Assembly (NCBI RefSeq): GCF_047948215.1
Contig: NC_134455.1
Coordinates: 105,666,495-105,730,494 of the forward strand
Source of the DNA: Lycorma delicatula
Lineage: Eukaryota; Arthropoda; Insecta; Hemiptera; Fulgoridae
DNA length: 64,000 bases
Direction: 5' to 3'
Shown here one piece after another: positions 25,331 through 37,112 of the stretch. Both the position numbers and the translations under genes were made by a program. Position 1 is the stretch's first letter, and each line of letters starts with the position of its first letter. The notes under the pieces are model-generated. The model saw only the letters and a list, made by a program, of their open reading frames with translations. It ran no database searches and was not told the origin of the DNA.

Positions 25331-28246
25331 TATATATACTGTAACTTAATTTTTGGTTATTAGATTATTGCTGTAAAATTTATTGTAATTATGTTCTTTA
25401 ATAATAGATATGTTTATTTTATATGTCAGTATTTATGAAGGGGAAAAGAGATTAAATTATAATTTGTATTTTTTCGCTTTAATCGCTATATCTACTCATC
25501 AAAACTAAGGCTCACCTCCTGTTGTGAATTAGTTTTTCGAAACATCGTTCAACGCATAAATTTTTTCTGTGTGTTTAGGTTGTAAAATTACTTTAAATTT
25601 TATTACTCGTGACAGTATGTCAGTAGTCGTCAACAGTGTGTAATCGATATATTATAATACTGGTAGTTTAAAACCTCAAGGATTGAGAAAAAGAAACATT
25701 ACAAAGATTATATTACAAAGTATTACATCTTAAGTGTAATGTGCATTTTAATCATCACTAAAGCAGAGATCAGTAATATTTTTAACTCGCAAAGTAATTA
25801 CTAACAACAGCAAAAAAAATGTAATATTAATGAACCTGATTTATGAAGGTTAACAAAACAGAGAAATTAAAATGTTGCTATTTTCAAAAAAAAAAAAAAA
25901 AATCATTCCGAGAAGCCAAAATCCGATTATTTTTAAATCTGAATAAAATATTTAGTTTATACTCCAGACAAAGGAATCAGGAATACAAGGGAAATAATAT
26001 CTTTACAAATAAAACAAGTAGCCAAAGAAAAGAATCTACGAATTAAAAAGATCAAAATTATTTTGATGTAATGTAATGTATGATGAAACATCAAGATCTT
26101 CCGCTAGGGAAAAAAAATATAGCGACTTAAGTTCCGTTAACCTAGTTCGACGTTTATAAGATCGCCAACAATTTCTCTCTTCTTCTATTCATCAACAGGC
26201 CTCTCAATTCAAATTTTGTCAACCCATCTAAATTTCAGAATCCTCATGTAACCGTATTTCAAATACTCTTCGTTTTTGTCCAGATTTTGCTATTATATAT
26301 TACCTCATTCCATTACATTACGTTTTAGAAGTTTCGTCTATAATTCTTAAATCTTTATTTGATGATAGCAGATTTTTCTTTATATAAAATCTTTTTATTT
26401 TTGAGTCGGTCAGTCTGCTTTAATCATATAATTATACTATTTAAAATATACTTTGCAATTTTACTAGCTGTATAATGAAACTCTTCAATTCACAATATTA
26501 ATATTGTAATTAATAAATAGTATTCTGAAAGATCTTTCATAGAGTGCTTATTCACTTCCAGAATATTTGTTCTTTTATAAAATCGTAGAATATATATATA
26601 TATATATATATCTAAGTAACTACGTAAAGTATAGTTCTGTAAAACAAATCATGATAGATCATGATTACGTACAATATTTATGGAGAATGTTGAAATATGT
26701 ACATCTGTGAGGCTGTTAACTTTATGGTTATCTGTCAGAATGCACTGCTAAGAAGGAAATAATTACCCATATCCATAGAAAATTAAATAATTTTTTTTTT
26801 GTTAACAGTAATCAATGTGTTTAAATGCATTCGTTAGTTTTCTTATTTTCTAACATATATTCTATACGGTTCGTCCAGTTCAATTTATTACTTGTAATTG
26901 AGTCTAAATACTTACACGACCAGAAATTTTTATATTATCATATGTGTTATTACAATAATCAAAAGTAAAATATTTAATATATACAAAGTAGTGTATCGTC
27001 TGCATAACCCAGGAAGAACTTATGTTTTATTTTTTAAGGATTCTTATCTGCGTCAATTGAATTTCAGGATGTAATGATTAATAAAAAAAAAAAAAATTGT
27101 AAATAATTTTCTGTTTTATATAAAGTAATAATAATAACAATAATAATTTAAGGGTAAAGTTGGTGAAATAATTAATTAACAAATTAAATAAAATCTGCAG
27201 TTTCATGTAATTATAAACCAGCAAAAAAAAAAAAAATAATTTACATTTTTTTAAGTTACTAGTTAGTCAAGTTAATATAGAAACCAAAGCCAGAACTTTC
27301 TGTAACTAAAAAATACCTTTTGCATAAATTAATTAAGTTTTTCTTCAATTAAATCTTTATAAAAAAAAAAAAAACTTGAACTAGTAAGAAAACTTAATCC
27401 GCAAACATCCCAAAACTTTGATTAAATTTATCAGAAAAACCTATCTTAAATTGAGCAGATAAATTTACTTTACCTTTAAGAAACTTATCAAGTATAAACA
27501 ATTATTTTTTATAATTACGCAATGTTTTCCATAAAATAGTCAATTGTTTCTAAAATTAAATATATTTCTTTTAGCATGGCTTCCGTGTACAAATCATTTT
27601 TGGATCTGTAGGTAAAGAAACTACTTCTTTCTCTACTTTCGTTATTAATTTTATTAGAAATGAAAATGTCTGTGACATATTTACTATCGATTAAATTTCC
27701 TAAAACTCATAGTGATTATGACACCTAAGAAATAAACAAAAGATATTTTAATCTCACAAAATCTATTATTAGCACAGGAAATTAATCAGATATGTTATTA
27801 ATATATGAAAACTAATGTAACGAGGATAAAAGACAATTACACAAATAATATCTGCACTAAAGAAGGAATAATTGATTGCAAAAACAGCAATATATTACAC
27901 TAGTGAAATACATAATACATTTCACCCGGTGCTATATGAAATGAACACACCGAAAGTAAAAAAAAATTGGTTTGAGTAAGAAACATTTAAAAATTATTAT
28001 GTAGTAATTTGGAAATAAGTTAAACTCTGTTCAACTCAGCTTCAAACTCTTCAACTTCAACTTTTGGGAAATGTTATACTTGAACTGTACTTGTGAACCC
28101 ATGTGAAATACGAACACTACGAAAAAGGAAAAAAGAAATGCTGTAGGGATTTAATCCAGACTTTGTAAATGATTTTTTTTTGCTTATTTCTTTAAGATTA
28201 AGCTATTTTAACAATATTATATATAAATAATTATTATCATTTATAC
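25331..28246. other. AT-rich spacer
   Basis: No coding relic is recognised. It contains a TA run at about 26588-26612, several A runs and a small perfect hairpin with 9-base arms at 26647-26655 and 26658-26666 around loop AG. Confidence 0.5.
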
Positions 28247-29490
28247 ACTGTTCAGCCTCGCTATAACGCGGATCGATATACCGCGGATACGAATAAAACG
28301 CGGATTATAACTTGTCCCCCAAAAAATATCTGAGTATCCAAAAAAATAAAGTCAACAATACGCTTCTAATATAACATTTGTCAATTGTAAAGCCCAATGT
28401 AAAGCGACCAATTGTAAAGCCCTAGAATTCCCAAAAATATGATTCAATAAAACTAAACTATGATTCTAATACATTACTAGGAGAAATTCTTATGATATAC
28501 TGCACATGACTCATTTCCTGCAACAGCGTTAAGGCCATCAATGTGTGCTGCCTGTACAAGGCACAGTATACGGTATCTGAATGTTATTACGTATTTTGAT
28601 GTATTCCGAGCTGCATTTATTGTGTTTATCAGTATCGTTACGTTTTATTACGTTGGTTAATTTATTAGATTTTGTATTTTTGTTTTCGTTTGTATTTGCC
28701 TAACATGTCGTCTAAACGAAACCGCATTTTGTAAGGAAAAATGAGAAATTATTGAAAAGGTTAAGGCAGGTCGTTCGAAACCCAGGTTATCCCGGGAATT
28801 CGGTATGCCTGAAGGTATACCGTGGTTGGGTGAAAAAAAAGATAAATTACATTATTTATTGATTCAGTAGATGAAACAGTCGGACTTGACCGCAAATAGT
28901 TTAAACTTGGTGATGTTAATGTTATAGATAATTGTATGTACCTTTGGTTTTTGCAGAAACGGAGTAAAGGAGTGCCGCTATCAGGACCAGTACTTTAAGC
29001 TCAGGCACTAAATTTTCATGAACAAATTAACAATGGAAAAGAATTCAGTGCTTCTAGCGTATGGTTATTGCGATGGAAAATCCGTCATGGCATAGGCCAA
29101 GTAAATATCGAAAGAGAATCTCGTTCAACAGATGCGACGGCAGCCGAAAATTTTTCATAAACGATATTACAATCAGTCATAGAAGAAAATAACTTCAGTG
29201 ACGAACAGTTGTATAATTGTGATGAAATTGCTTTGTATTATGAAGTATTGCCAACAATACCATTAGATGGGAAGCGGGCATCAAATAAGTCTGGTGTGAA
29301 AATGAACAAAGAAAGGGTAACTTTACTTTGTGTGCCAATAAGTCAGAAAATAATAAATTGGAGCCGTTGAACATTGGCAAGTATGCCAGCTCACGTTGTT
29401 TCAAGCACGTTAATATGAATTCATTACCGGTTGTTTTTAAAAATGCTTGGATGGCGTATAATACTTGTTACAGTAACACAGTTACACGTG
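28247..29490 (+). pseudogene. Tigger/pogo (jerky-like) transposon remnant
   Basis: The left edge carries a stretch (CCTCGCTATAACGCGGAT near 28256) like the terminal repeats of Tigger elements. From about 28705 the plus strand reads MSSKRNRIL, then after frame changes a helix-turn-helix region with FIDSVDETVGLDRK. A second DNA-binding part has KGVPLSGPVL and FSASSVWLLRW. The catalytic part begins with DEQLYNCDEIALYYEVLP (near 29198-29250), whose CDE holds the first acidic residue, then KMNKERVTLLCVP. A short stretch to about 29480 is the last recognisable piece. Many stops and frameshifts make it inactive. A matching right terminal repeat was not found. Confidence 0.8.
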
Positions 29491-30072
29491 TAATACAATA
29501 TAATACAGTACTGTGCATATTCAGTAGTTCAAAATAAATGACATTCATTACTATATTCTTTGTTTTATCTACACTCATTTTTAGGTAGGTAGAAGCGTAT
29601 TTTCAAGACATCATGATGAAATCACGCAGTTTTACTCACTGGGATATTTAAGCCTATACCGTTAAACCTCTATACATTTACTCTATATGAATCCAGTGCA
29701 AAATTAATTCAATAATAACATGCAAGTGGATGATGTAAAAGTTCATTAAAATAATTCTGAACCAAAATCAGAAACGATTTGTTTTATCAATGAAAGAAAA
29801 AGTAGAAGGAAGTTAGAAAATTTGTATATCGTATAAATCGTTAGCAGAGAATATGACATAGGAACATAAACTACTTCAATCAATAAGAAAAATGGAGACA
29901 CTATTATGAATTATGTATTGCAATTAGAAAAATAAACAGCCATTTTTTTTTTTTTCAGGAAGATAATGAGAAAAGAATCAAACGAAGAGGTAGATTTTTA
30001 TTCTGGTGGTTTGTTCAAAAGCGATCTTTTGGTGTGCTAATTTCTTGTCCACTTTTATTAAACACGTCAATA

Positions 30073-30139
30073 TTTTTAATGAGTAGTTACTCATTAAAAA
30101 ATGTTCATCTCCAATTAGTTAATTGGAGATGAACATTTT
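30073..30139. repeat. Paired fold-back, both loops GT
   Basis: The first hairpin has 13-base arms at 30073-30085 and 30088-30100. The second has 20-base arms at 30098-30117 and 30120-30139, overlapping the first by three A bases. Both loops (30086-30087 and 30118-30119) are GT. All arms are perfect. The pattern again equals X-L-X'-Y'-L-Y. Confidence 0.9.
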
Positions 30140-30475
30140 AAAGCAATTACGAGAAAATTTTAAACAATGTCATGGAATTTGGAAACTTGAAATTCAAGGA
30201 GAAAAATTATTAGCAAATCCCAGCAGCAAATGAATTTATTCAACAATTTGATAATTTTTTGAAAGTGTATTATGAACAATTTGCTTATAACATCGACGAA
30301 ATGGACCTTGAATGAAATGATCCACCAAAGGTAACTTAAAGAAACAGGTACAGGCACAAAATTTCTAAATAACGCGTGAAATTATTGGTTGGTGGTCATG
30401 CAACTGGATCTCATCGATTGCATCTTGTGTTGATTGACAAATCAAAAAGAGCACAATTTTTAAAGGTGTCCGAGT
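30125..30475 (+). pseudogene. Second Tigger/jerky-like transposase remnant
   Basis: The plus strand gives IWKLEIQGEKLLANPSSK (30178-30231), then a helix-like stretch, then FAYNIDEMDLE (about 30282-30315) with the first acidic motif of the DDE domain. Next is VKLLVGGHATGSHRLHLVL and KRAQFLK (about 30380-30465). The order fits the jerky/Tigger family. The sequence differs clearly from the remnant at 28.2-29.5 kb, so it is a separate element, not its continuation. Stops and frame changes break it, and the right part is missing. Confidence 0.7.
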
Positions 30476-30799
30476 AGGGTCCGAGTAGGAAATCTTTCAG
30501 TTATTTACAAAAACCAAAAGAAAGCATAAATAACTTGTGAAATTTTTTTTCAAATTTGGGTGTCTGTGTTACTATATAGTCTTTAATGTTAGTATTTGCA
30601 CGATTAAAAACTTTGATTTAAAACTTATTTATATAAAAAAAGATTTGATGATCATTTTGATAGCATTATTGGTTATTTACAGATAATATAAAAATATGTA
30701 AAATACATACGTATTTTATACACTATAGAAAATTATTCCAAAAATCTAAAAATCTCTTTCAATGATGAAATAGAGTTGCCAAAAAATCAATCTTGGTGG

Positions 30800-31980
30800 A
30801 ATACTTTATTCACCTTGCTGCAGGAGCAATAGCTGTATCTCCCTTATAATAAAATTGTCCATATTAGTAAACATGGAATAACCCAACCCATAGGCATGAA
30901 TCATATGAGACCCACAAGAATTACAAGCTAAAATTATCTCTCACTTTGGCTGAATAAAACCATGTAAGTGTACAGAAACTATTTCTTTTTGCTATTCACT
31001 TTAGTGTATTGAGTTTGAATGCTTACAGATTTCATTATATGTAACAGAAGAAACATCGGTAATCACATGTGGTATAATAATGTAATCTGAGAAGATTGTT
31101 ACAATTTTTTTACTTTTGATATATAAACTGAACTTTGATTTAATCCAAATTCCTTTTTTTCCTGATACTATTTTGGTTATGTGTCATGAAAAACCCAATA
31201 CGGCATGCTAATTAATTTCTACTTCCTTGACAGCATTAACTTTGGCTATAATTGGCTGTTTCTATATTTATAAGCAACAATTAGTATATTGCTACTTAAG
31301 GCAATCTTGTATAGTTAATTTTCATTAAATTTGCCTACTTACAACATAAGAAGGTTAGTGTTATACTGGAGAAAGTCATGATTTCTTTGCTCATCGCTTA
31401 CAAAGCTCAAATGTTTAGGAAAAAAGTCTGGGTGAGATTATAGGAAATTAATTTTTAATGACATCCAACATCCTAAAGTTCTGTAATTTTATAACAGCTT
31501 ATTAACCAAAAAAAACATAGTTTTTATCTTTTCTGTTGCCTAAAAACCACCAACAATGTCTTTGAAAGACTTCCATGCAGCTAGTTCATATTCTAAGTTT
31601 AACTTCAAAACTTAAAGACTTAAGCAGTTTCTTGATTTTCAGACTTATAAATAAACCCTCCTTAAGCTTACCACTCAATTTAGCAAATATTAATTTTAAA
31701 TGATTAAATCCTGGTTCAAAATTTTTTCTGGTTTACAAAATTTTTCATGAGTCTGAGATTTAGTGGTGTGGCAGCAGTATGATTTTACCACATTTAATTC
31801 TCTCAATGATAATGCTTACTCTCAATAATAAATGCTTTAAATTTTTTTTACCAGCCACTAAGTTTTGCTGCAATGGCAAGTTCTTTACTTGGTAATGCCT
31901 TTTTGAATCACAACTATCCCAAAGACATAGAAAACAACAATATTTTGTAAACCAACCTTGTAAACCAAGTAACACAACTT
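30800..31980 (-). pseudogene. Remnant of an unnamed repeat-encoded protein family
   Basis: From about 31975 the minus strand reads LGLQGWFTKYCCFLCLWDSC, then KNLPLQQNLVAGKKNL, then after stops AKLSGKLKEGLFISLKIKKL and CWWFLGNRKDKNYV near 31530-31700. These blocks resemble, in order, an uncharacterised protein family found in many copies in insect and cnidarian genomes. I know no established function for it. The CxxC-like stretch could bind zinc. Copy number in related genomes points to a mobile or formerly mobile gene. Below about 31500 the resemblance becomes uncertain. Confidence 0.5.
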
Positions 31981-32269
31981 CCAGATCGGTTCTACTCTAG
32001 AATCCAGAAGTTCGGCTTGCTGCTTTGATAACTTTAAATCGCAAAATAAATCATTAAGTTCATGTTGTTAAATTAAATGAGGAGATTTATCATCAGACAC
32101 AGGAAGAAATTCTTCATCCTGCATCATTTTCAGGTTGTTCTTCGAAAAATGTTGGATTAATGGTGGTACAAATACAAGAAACTTCTCTCCGAAGGTATCA
32201 TCTTTAGAGCTGAGGATTCAGCTGTACATTTTATGAATCTTCTATTTTGAATAATATTATTTTATGTAA

Positions 32270-32645
32270 ATAATTTTATGAATTGTCGGGGACTATACGA
32301 AGCTACTCAGCAAAGCTGGTTTCTGGTCAATCATCATCATACTGAGGCACATCACGACCAGCTTGCCGTCCAGGATATTTGGAGGCCATTCCCGATATTT
32401 CCCTCGCTTTCGAAAAGCTGCTCATGCTCGTCCAGGACTGAAAAGTACTCGAGGACTGCACCGACAGCGACCACCATTACATCACGTTTAGAGTCGTAGA
32501 TGGTGCATGGGAACGGCCGGGCCCGCATGGCTGGTAAAAAGATACAACGTCAATGAAATCGGACGAGAAAAGATTCAAAGAAAAGCTCTCTTCAGGTCGG
32601 TAGCCTCTGAAAACATCCGGGAAAATTGTTGGCGCTAAAGCCGTG
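32270..32645 (+). pseudogene. R1-like non-LTR retrotransposon endonuclease fragment
   Basis: Near 32463-32500 the plus strand reads TDSDHHYITFRVVDG, the closing SDH block of an APE-type endonuclease. It is preceded by LVNHHHTEAHHD near 32310. After a frame change RWLVKRYNVNEIGREKIQR follows, the usual link between endonuclease and reverse transcriptase in R1-type elements. Only about 370 bases remain. It may belong to the same family as the R1-like 3' end at 37.8-38.5 kb. A 12-base inverted repeat lies just after it near 32656-32684. Confidence 0.6.
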
Positions 32646-33679
32646 GTTGCTGATCGCTTCTGCATGCAACACCTGCATGCAGAAGTATTGCACCTCATAG
32701 AAGTATTGCGTGTTGTAAATGTTTCACATGTTGTGGTTGACAATGTTTCACACTTCAATGTTTCAAACATTTTTCACTCATACAAAGTTACTCAATTTTA
32801 CCAACCACTTAGTAACACCAGTAGTGTACAAGCTTATTTTATAACTAAATCAACTCTATTTATTACGTAGTTATTTATAAGTAATTAAGCTTATTCTAAC
32901 TGGCTAAGGGAATTGTAATTTATATATTTAGATTGACACGTTAGAGTATACATTTAGCAGAAATTAAAATGAGCTATTGTTTATTTGAATTTAGCAACAT
33001 ATGGTTATGGTTCTCAAGATGATATGAACTACTTGCCATTACATTTTGTTATCCCTACCCTGCCAAATAAGAAACCAGGTCCACACAAGAGAAAATTTAT
33101 CGATACCATGCAATCACGCGGCTGGTAAATTAATTACTTTTATTAAAACTTATGAATGTAAAATAATTTTTAACTGTTTAGCAAATTACAATTACGTAAG
33201 AATATTTCTCATTGTTAACACTGTCCTGGTGCCAATCAATGTGGTATTTTTTTATGGTAAACCTTACCAAATAAGCAACAGGGCAGTGTGTAATACCGTA
33301 CTCTATCCATAAGCAAAGTTATATCCAAACAATAAAATATTGTCTTCTTAATGTACACAGTTTCAACTTTATCATACAATTTTATCATAATGATTTTATC
33401 ATCCATACTAACAGAATCATAATTTCTTTTCCTCATAGTTTGCTTATTTACAATCGATTCCGAGTAAGGGACCACAAGTAAATTGTGTAACAAAAAACAC
33501 ATGATGAGGGGTTTCCAATTAACACCCTCTATAAAACGTACATATACATAAAGAAATAAATAAAACACATACATATATCAATACACTCGCATTGAATTCG
33601 ACCATATAGGTACAACAGTTCACAAAAGTCTTATGAAAAACAAACAGAAGAAAACTTAAACATAAGTAATCAACAGACA
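32646..33679. other. AT-rich spacer
   Basis: Short open frames on both strands show no family resemblance. No repeat was recognised. Confidence 0.45.
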
Positions 33680-33960
33680 AAGACAAACAAATCGCAACGT
33701 AATGAATAATAATGGAAAATGACTAGCCTCATCATCAAGGCATAGAAAGATGCTCATTACATATGTGATATTGAGCCAGCTTAAAAGTCACTCAGATTCC
33801 CACAGGTTCAGCACATGTAATCGTTTCAGTTGCCGGATATCCTCGCTGTTGTCTAGGTGATTAACTGCTAGGAAGTTCATTTGATTATCCAACTGCTGTT
33901 TATATTTTCAACTGAACCGTTTGATCCCTTCGTGAATATAACTCGGAAATAAGTTTTTTA
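33680..33960 (-). pseudogene. Jockey-type ORF2 C-terminus, remnant A
   Basis: On the minus strand LDNSEDIRQLKRLHVLNLW (about 33863-33803) matches the last residues of Jockey-clade ORF2 and also the sequence at 45.85-45.92 kb. The upstream part is full of stops. Only the tail of the protein is recognisable. Confidence 0.65.
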
Positions 33961-33973
33961 TTTATTTAATGCA

Positions 33974-33998
33974 ATAAAACCTAATCCTTAGGTTTTAT
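33974..33998. repeat. Single perfect fold-back, loop TCC
   Basis: Eleven-base arms at 33974-33984 and 33988-33998 around a 3-base loop. Confidence 0.85.
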
Positions 33999-34379
33999 CG
34001 AAGTAAATTGACAGAAAATAGCGAAAACATCAGAATTTCTGAATATACTATAATTCAAATTGTTTTATAAGAAAATTATTTAAAATTAAACAGCATCATT
34101 AAAAAAAAAGAAACAGCAAATAAACTCCCGTTTTGAAATATATTTGCAAACTTAGATCAGTTCTCATATTTGCTTAACAATTTTCAACTAGTAAAACTAT
34201 ATTATTTTTCACAGGTAGGAGTCATTTATATTTTGCTTTAAATTAATTTTTTCCATATTTATTATATTTGTAATGGCTGTAAAGCATCTAAAATTACGGA
34301 CATTAGTTGTAAAAAATTCTGATAACTATTACAAACAATGACATTGTTCTGATAGCAATGTGTGAACAGAATGACGATG

Positions 34380-34980
34380 TTTAATTATTTAAAAAAAAAA
34401 AAAAAAAATTTATACAATCACCCCCTAAAAAAACTAAACAAGTAAAAAATCTCATAAATATTATATTTCTATATTCAGATAAAAAAAATAAAGAAAATCT
34501 AAATGATCTATATTCAACATTAAACCCAGAGACCAACTCTGACTCACCCTCAGAAAAATCAAATGGAGAACGATTAGTTTCAGCTAAAATACAAGAAAGA
34601 AAAATTATAAATAAAGGAAAAGAAAAAAAGATAAATCAAACATCAAACTGAAAATAACAAAAATAATTTAAATTAAAAGACTCACAATATAAAATAAAAC
34701 AAAAAATAACTAAAAAAAAAACAACTTCATAAGAAATTCTTTGGGAAATTCTACGTATACAACCCAATAAAGAATAAACAGAATTAGATGATCAACCAGC
34801 AATTATAATAAAATAAACCCCTAAACCAGAACAACAAAAAAAAAAAAAGACAATAAGAAAATCCGACAAAATTAAAACTAAAAGGAAATATTAATCAAAA
34901 AATCAAAGAAACAGAAAGACCCAAAAACCAGCAGGGTTTAACATTATAAGAATTTTTGTTTTTGACATTCTTATGTACAG
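34380..34980 (+). other. Strongly A-rich, strand-skewed tract
   Basis: The plus strand is very rich in A and poor in G for about 600 bases, unlike the balanced AT-rich DNA around it. A frame from about 34405 to a TGA near 34649 is open and rich in Lys, Asn, Ser and Glu (for example [19 protein letters not shown]). It could be a decayed gag-like coding piece or a retrocopy. No conserved motif supports either. I do not call a gene. Confidence 0.35.
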
Positions 34981-35604
34981 AAGTATATTCTGCTCAATAA
35001 AGAAACATCTCCATTCCTCATATCCATTGATTGTTTACAAGGGATGTTTTTAATTGTCGAGAATCTGTATTCCTATTATTAAGTAACTTGTTCTTCATAT
35101 TTAGTTTCATCTAAATATGTAAATTTATGTACCATTGCTGAACTCAAATTAGGAATAATCAATGTAAAACAGTAAACTAAATATTAATTAGAGGTAATGC
35201 ATGTGAGTAATAATTATTTAAAAAGTAAAAATGAAAAATTCATTCTTATATTGATTTACAACTCTGGCAGAAACTAAAATAAGTTATTTATTTTATTTCT
35301 TAGTTATTAATTTATTTCCAGTGAAATATACAGCAACATAGGAATACCTCAAACAAATTTTTAGAGCTCTGCTTTTTATAATATAAATAAATAAACAGAA
35401 ATAATTTATAGAAAAAAAAAATTGTAGAAATAAGCTATTGGTTAATGACATACTTTTTATTTGAAAGCTGAAAATTTAAATGATGAAAGTAACACAATTC
35501 AGAGAAACTCACACAGTGTTAATGGATATTTAAAAATTAATATATGCTTATATTAAAAATAAATAAAATTAATTAAAATAATATTAAAAAACCAGTTAAC
35601 GCCC
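34981..35604. other. AT-rich spacer
   Basis: No gene or repeat was recognised. Confidence 0.5.
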
Positions 35605-36340
35605 AAAGGACACTAGGAATGTTTTGCAATACAACTTTATATTTTATAAATCTTCAAAGTAATTTGAACCACTCATTATACACTTCTTCATCCTTTGATG
35701 GTTCTCCTGTCTTCAAAGAAACCCTGCCAGCTTTCGTCAGACGTTTGAACACTCTTATCGTCCGAAACCTTTAGGAGGTTTTGGTCGATAAAATGCCTTC
35801 TTTTCAGCTGTTTTTCACCTGGGGAAACAGCGCGACGTCACATGGAGCGAGGTTAGGACTGAAGGGAGGATGGTCTAAAATTTTTATTCCAGTGCTGGGC
35901 AAATACTTGGAGAAAATTGGTGCGGTACACTGGAGCGCTTTCGTGGTTAAGAAACCATATTTGTTCCATGTTTCTATTCTTGTGTTTGGGCGCAGCTTCT
36001 TGAGCTTTGACAACTTTACGCAGGTATTTCTTGGTATATCATTTCCCTGACACTGTCTCCTCAGTTTCGGACACAAATCGCTCTTAAATTCTCTCACACT
36101 AAAAAATACGGCCAGATTTTTCTTCTTCACTAATCTGGATTTTCAAACAGCACCGGGGAAATCTCCTCATCTTTGAACACCCACGTTTTGTTCTGAGCCT
36201 TGGTCGGGATGTCATAATAGTACAGGCAGGTTTTTTCACCTGTTATAATACTGTTTACATAAAGAGATTTCCTAATTTCAAACGTTTTCAGTATTTTAAT
36301 GCTCCAAAAAAACATGACGTGCATCTGATCGTTTGTCAAT
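35605..36340 (-). pseudogene. Mariner-clade transposase, C-terminal half, decayed
   Basis: Minus-strand blocks in order are NSIITGEKTCLYYYD (near 36250), where the first catalytic Asp of the GDETW-type motif reads Glu, and KAQNKTWVFKDEEISP. Then comes a region where the second Asp should be but is not recognisable. The last block is ILDHPPFSPNLAPCDVALFP (near 35870-35812), with Asn in place of the third Asp. At 35605 a stretch AAAGGACACTAGGAATG matches the left end of the mariner piece at 43709, so it is probably the terminal repeat. The N-terminal part is missing, cut off where the repeat at 36345 starts. Confidence 0.8.
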
Positions 36341-36344
36341 CTAT

Positions 36345-36547
36345 GGGGCCCCAGATAAAACGATTATCCTACGGATAATCGTTTTAGAGTTATGCGAGAT
36401 ACATACGTACGTACGGTACAGACGTCACGCCGAATCCTGTCAAAACGGATTCAGCGTTTGGTTAAAATGGATATTTCCGTTGAAATCTGGAAATCGAAAT
36501 TTTTTGCGATCACAACACTTCCTTTACTTTGTACAAGGAAGTAACAC
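36345..36547 (-). repeat. Interspersed repeat family T, partial copy
   Basis: Read on the minus strand, this matches 46555-46750: a start like CTTCCTTGTAC.AAG.AAAGGAAGT, then GTGATCGCAAAAAAT, then GGAAATATCCATTTT, then GTACGTACGTATGTA. The copy breaks off next to a perfect hairpin at 36357-36385. No coding capacity is seen. Confidence 0.7.
36357..36385. repeat. Single perfect fold-back inside a repeat copy, loop TAC
   Basis: Thirteen-base arms (36357-36369 and 36373-36385) flank a TAC loop. Compared with the paralogous repeat at 46709-46760, the ancestral sequence on the minus strand runs GTAGG then ATCT. Here the inverted copy of the preceding bases is inserted between those two blocks. This supports a fold-back insertion. 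Confidence 0.8.
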
Positions 36548-36552
36548 TGAAT

Positions 36553-36826
36553 GATTGTTTATCTCGTATTTATTCCTATACTATTCATTCGCGGGCATGC
36601 GCACGTTGTGCGCATGCCCGCGAAGGTTTCTGAATTAGTTTCAACCCGCTAGGTGGCGCTGGGGTCGAGATATTTCAAAAATTTTTATTTATAGTTCGAT
36701 TTAGCTCATATTCAAAATTTATATTAGTTATGTGAAAATAAAAATTTTTGCAAAATTATGCCCGCTAGGTGGCGCCGGTGTCGAGATATTTACGAAACAA
36801 ACAAACAAATACACAAACTTTGTTCC
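36553..36826 (+). repeat. Helitron-associated repeat piece
   Basis: It contains CCCGCTAGGTGGCGCTGGGG and GGTCGAGATATTTC. These match, on the opposite strand, the internal part of the Helitron-like element at 49.85-50.37 kb. The CCCGCTAGGTGGCGC block occurs twice here (near 36647 and 36760). The two copies differ mainly at the hairpin 36589-36623. Confidence 0.65.
36589..36623. repeat. Perfect GC-rich fold-back, loop GTT
   Basis: Sixteen-base arms at 36589-36604 and 36608-36623 are exact reverse complements. In the paralogous copy (50240-50320, minus strand) the right arm region is present, but the left arm position holds about 26 different bases. The left arm here is therefore a new inverted copy that replaced them. 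Confidence 0.9.
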
Positions 36827-37045
36827 TCTACATATATAAAAAGCAATGTTCGTAAGTGTGTCCGCTATAGACTAAAAAACTGCTGGACCGATTTACACGC
36901 GGGGTTTTGCAAAATGGTTCGCATTTTCCGGAGAAGGTTTAAAGCTACTGAAATCCTCGATCTGGTCAATAGAAAGAAAGTTAGGGGTATTTTGAACCAA
37001 CTACTGTGTTTAGAGAATTGTTTAAATTAAATCCGTTAGATAGTG

Positions 37046-37087
<42 letters not shown>

Positions 37088-37112
37088 GGCGAAACATTGC
37101 CGGGTCTGCTAG
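36827..37112 (+). mobile_element. Short non-autonomous Helitron
   Basis: The left end starts TCTACATATATAAAAAGCAA, followed by a region typical of insect Helitron left ends (CTATAGACTAAAAAACTGCT, GGACCGATTTACACG). The right end has a small hairpin (CGGC at 37087-37090 pairing with GCCG at 37099-37102) and then ends CTAG before a T. That is the standard Helitron terminus. It is about 286 bases long, has no Rep/helicase gene and includes a TA run near 37050-37083. It would have moved by rolling-circle copying with enzymes from another element. Confidence 0.75.

Noticed and set aside
28247..29700. Right terminal repeat of the Tigger element
   Set aside because: A candidate near 29660-29695 does not match the left end well enough.
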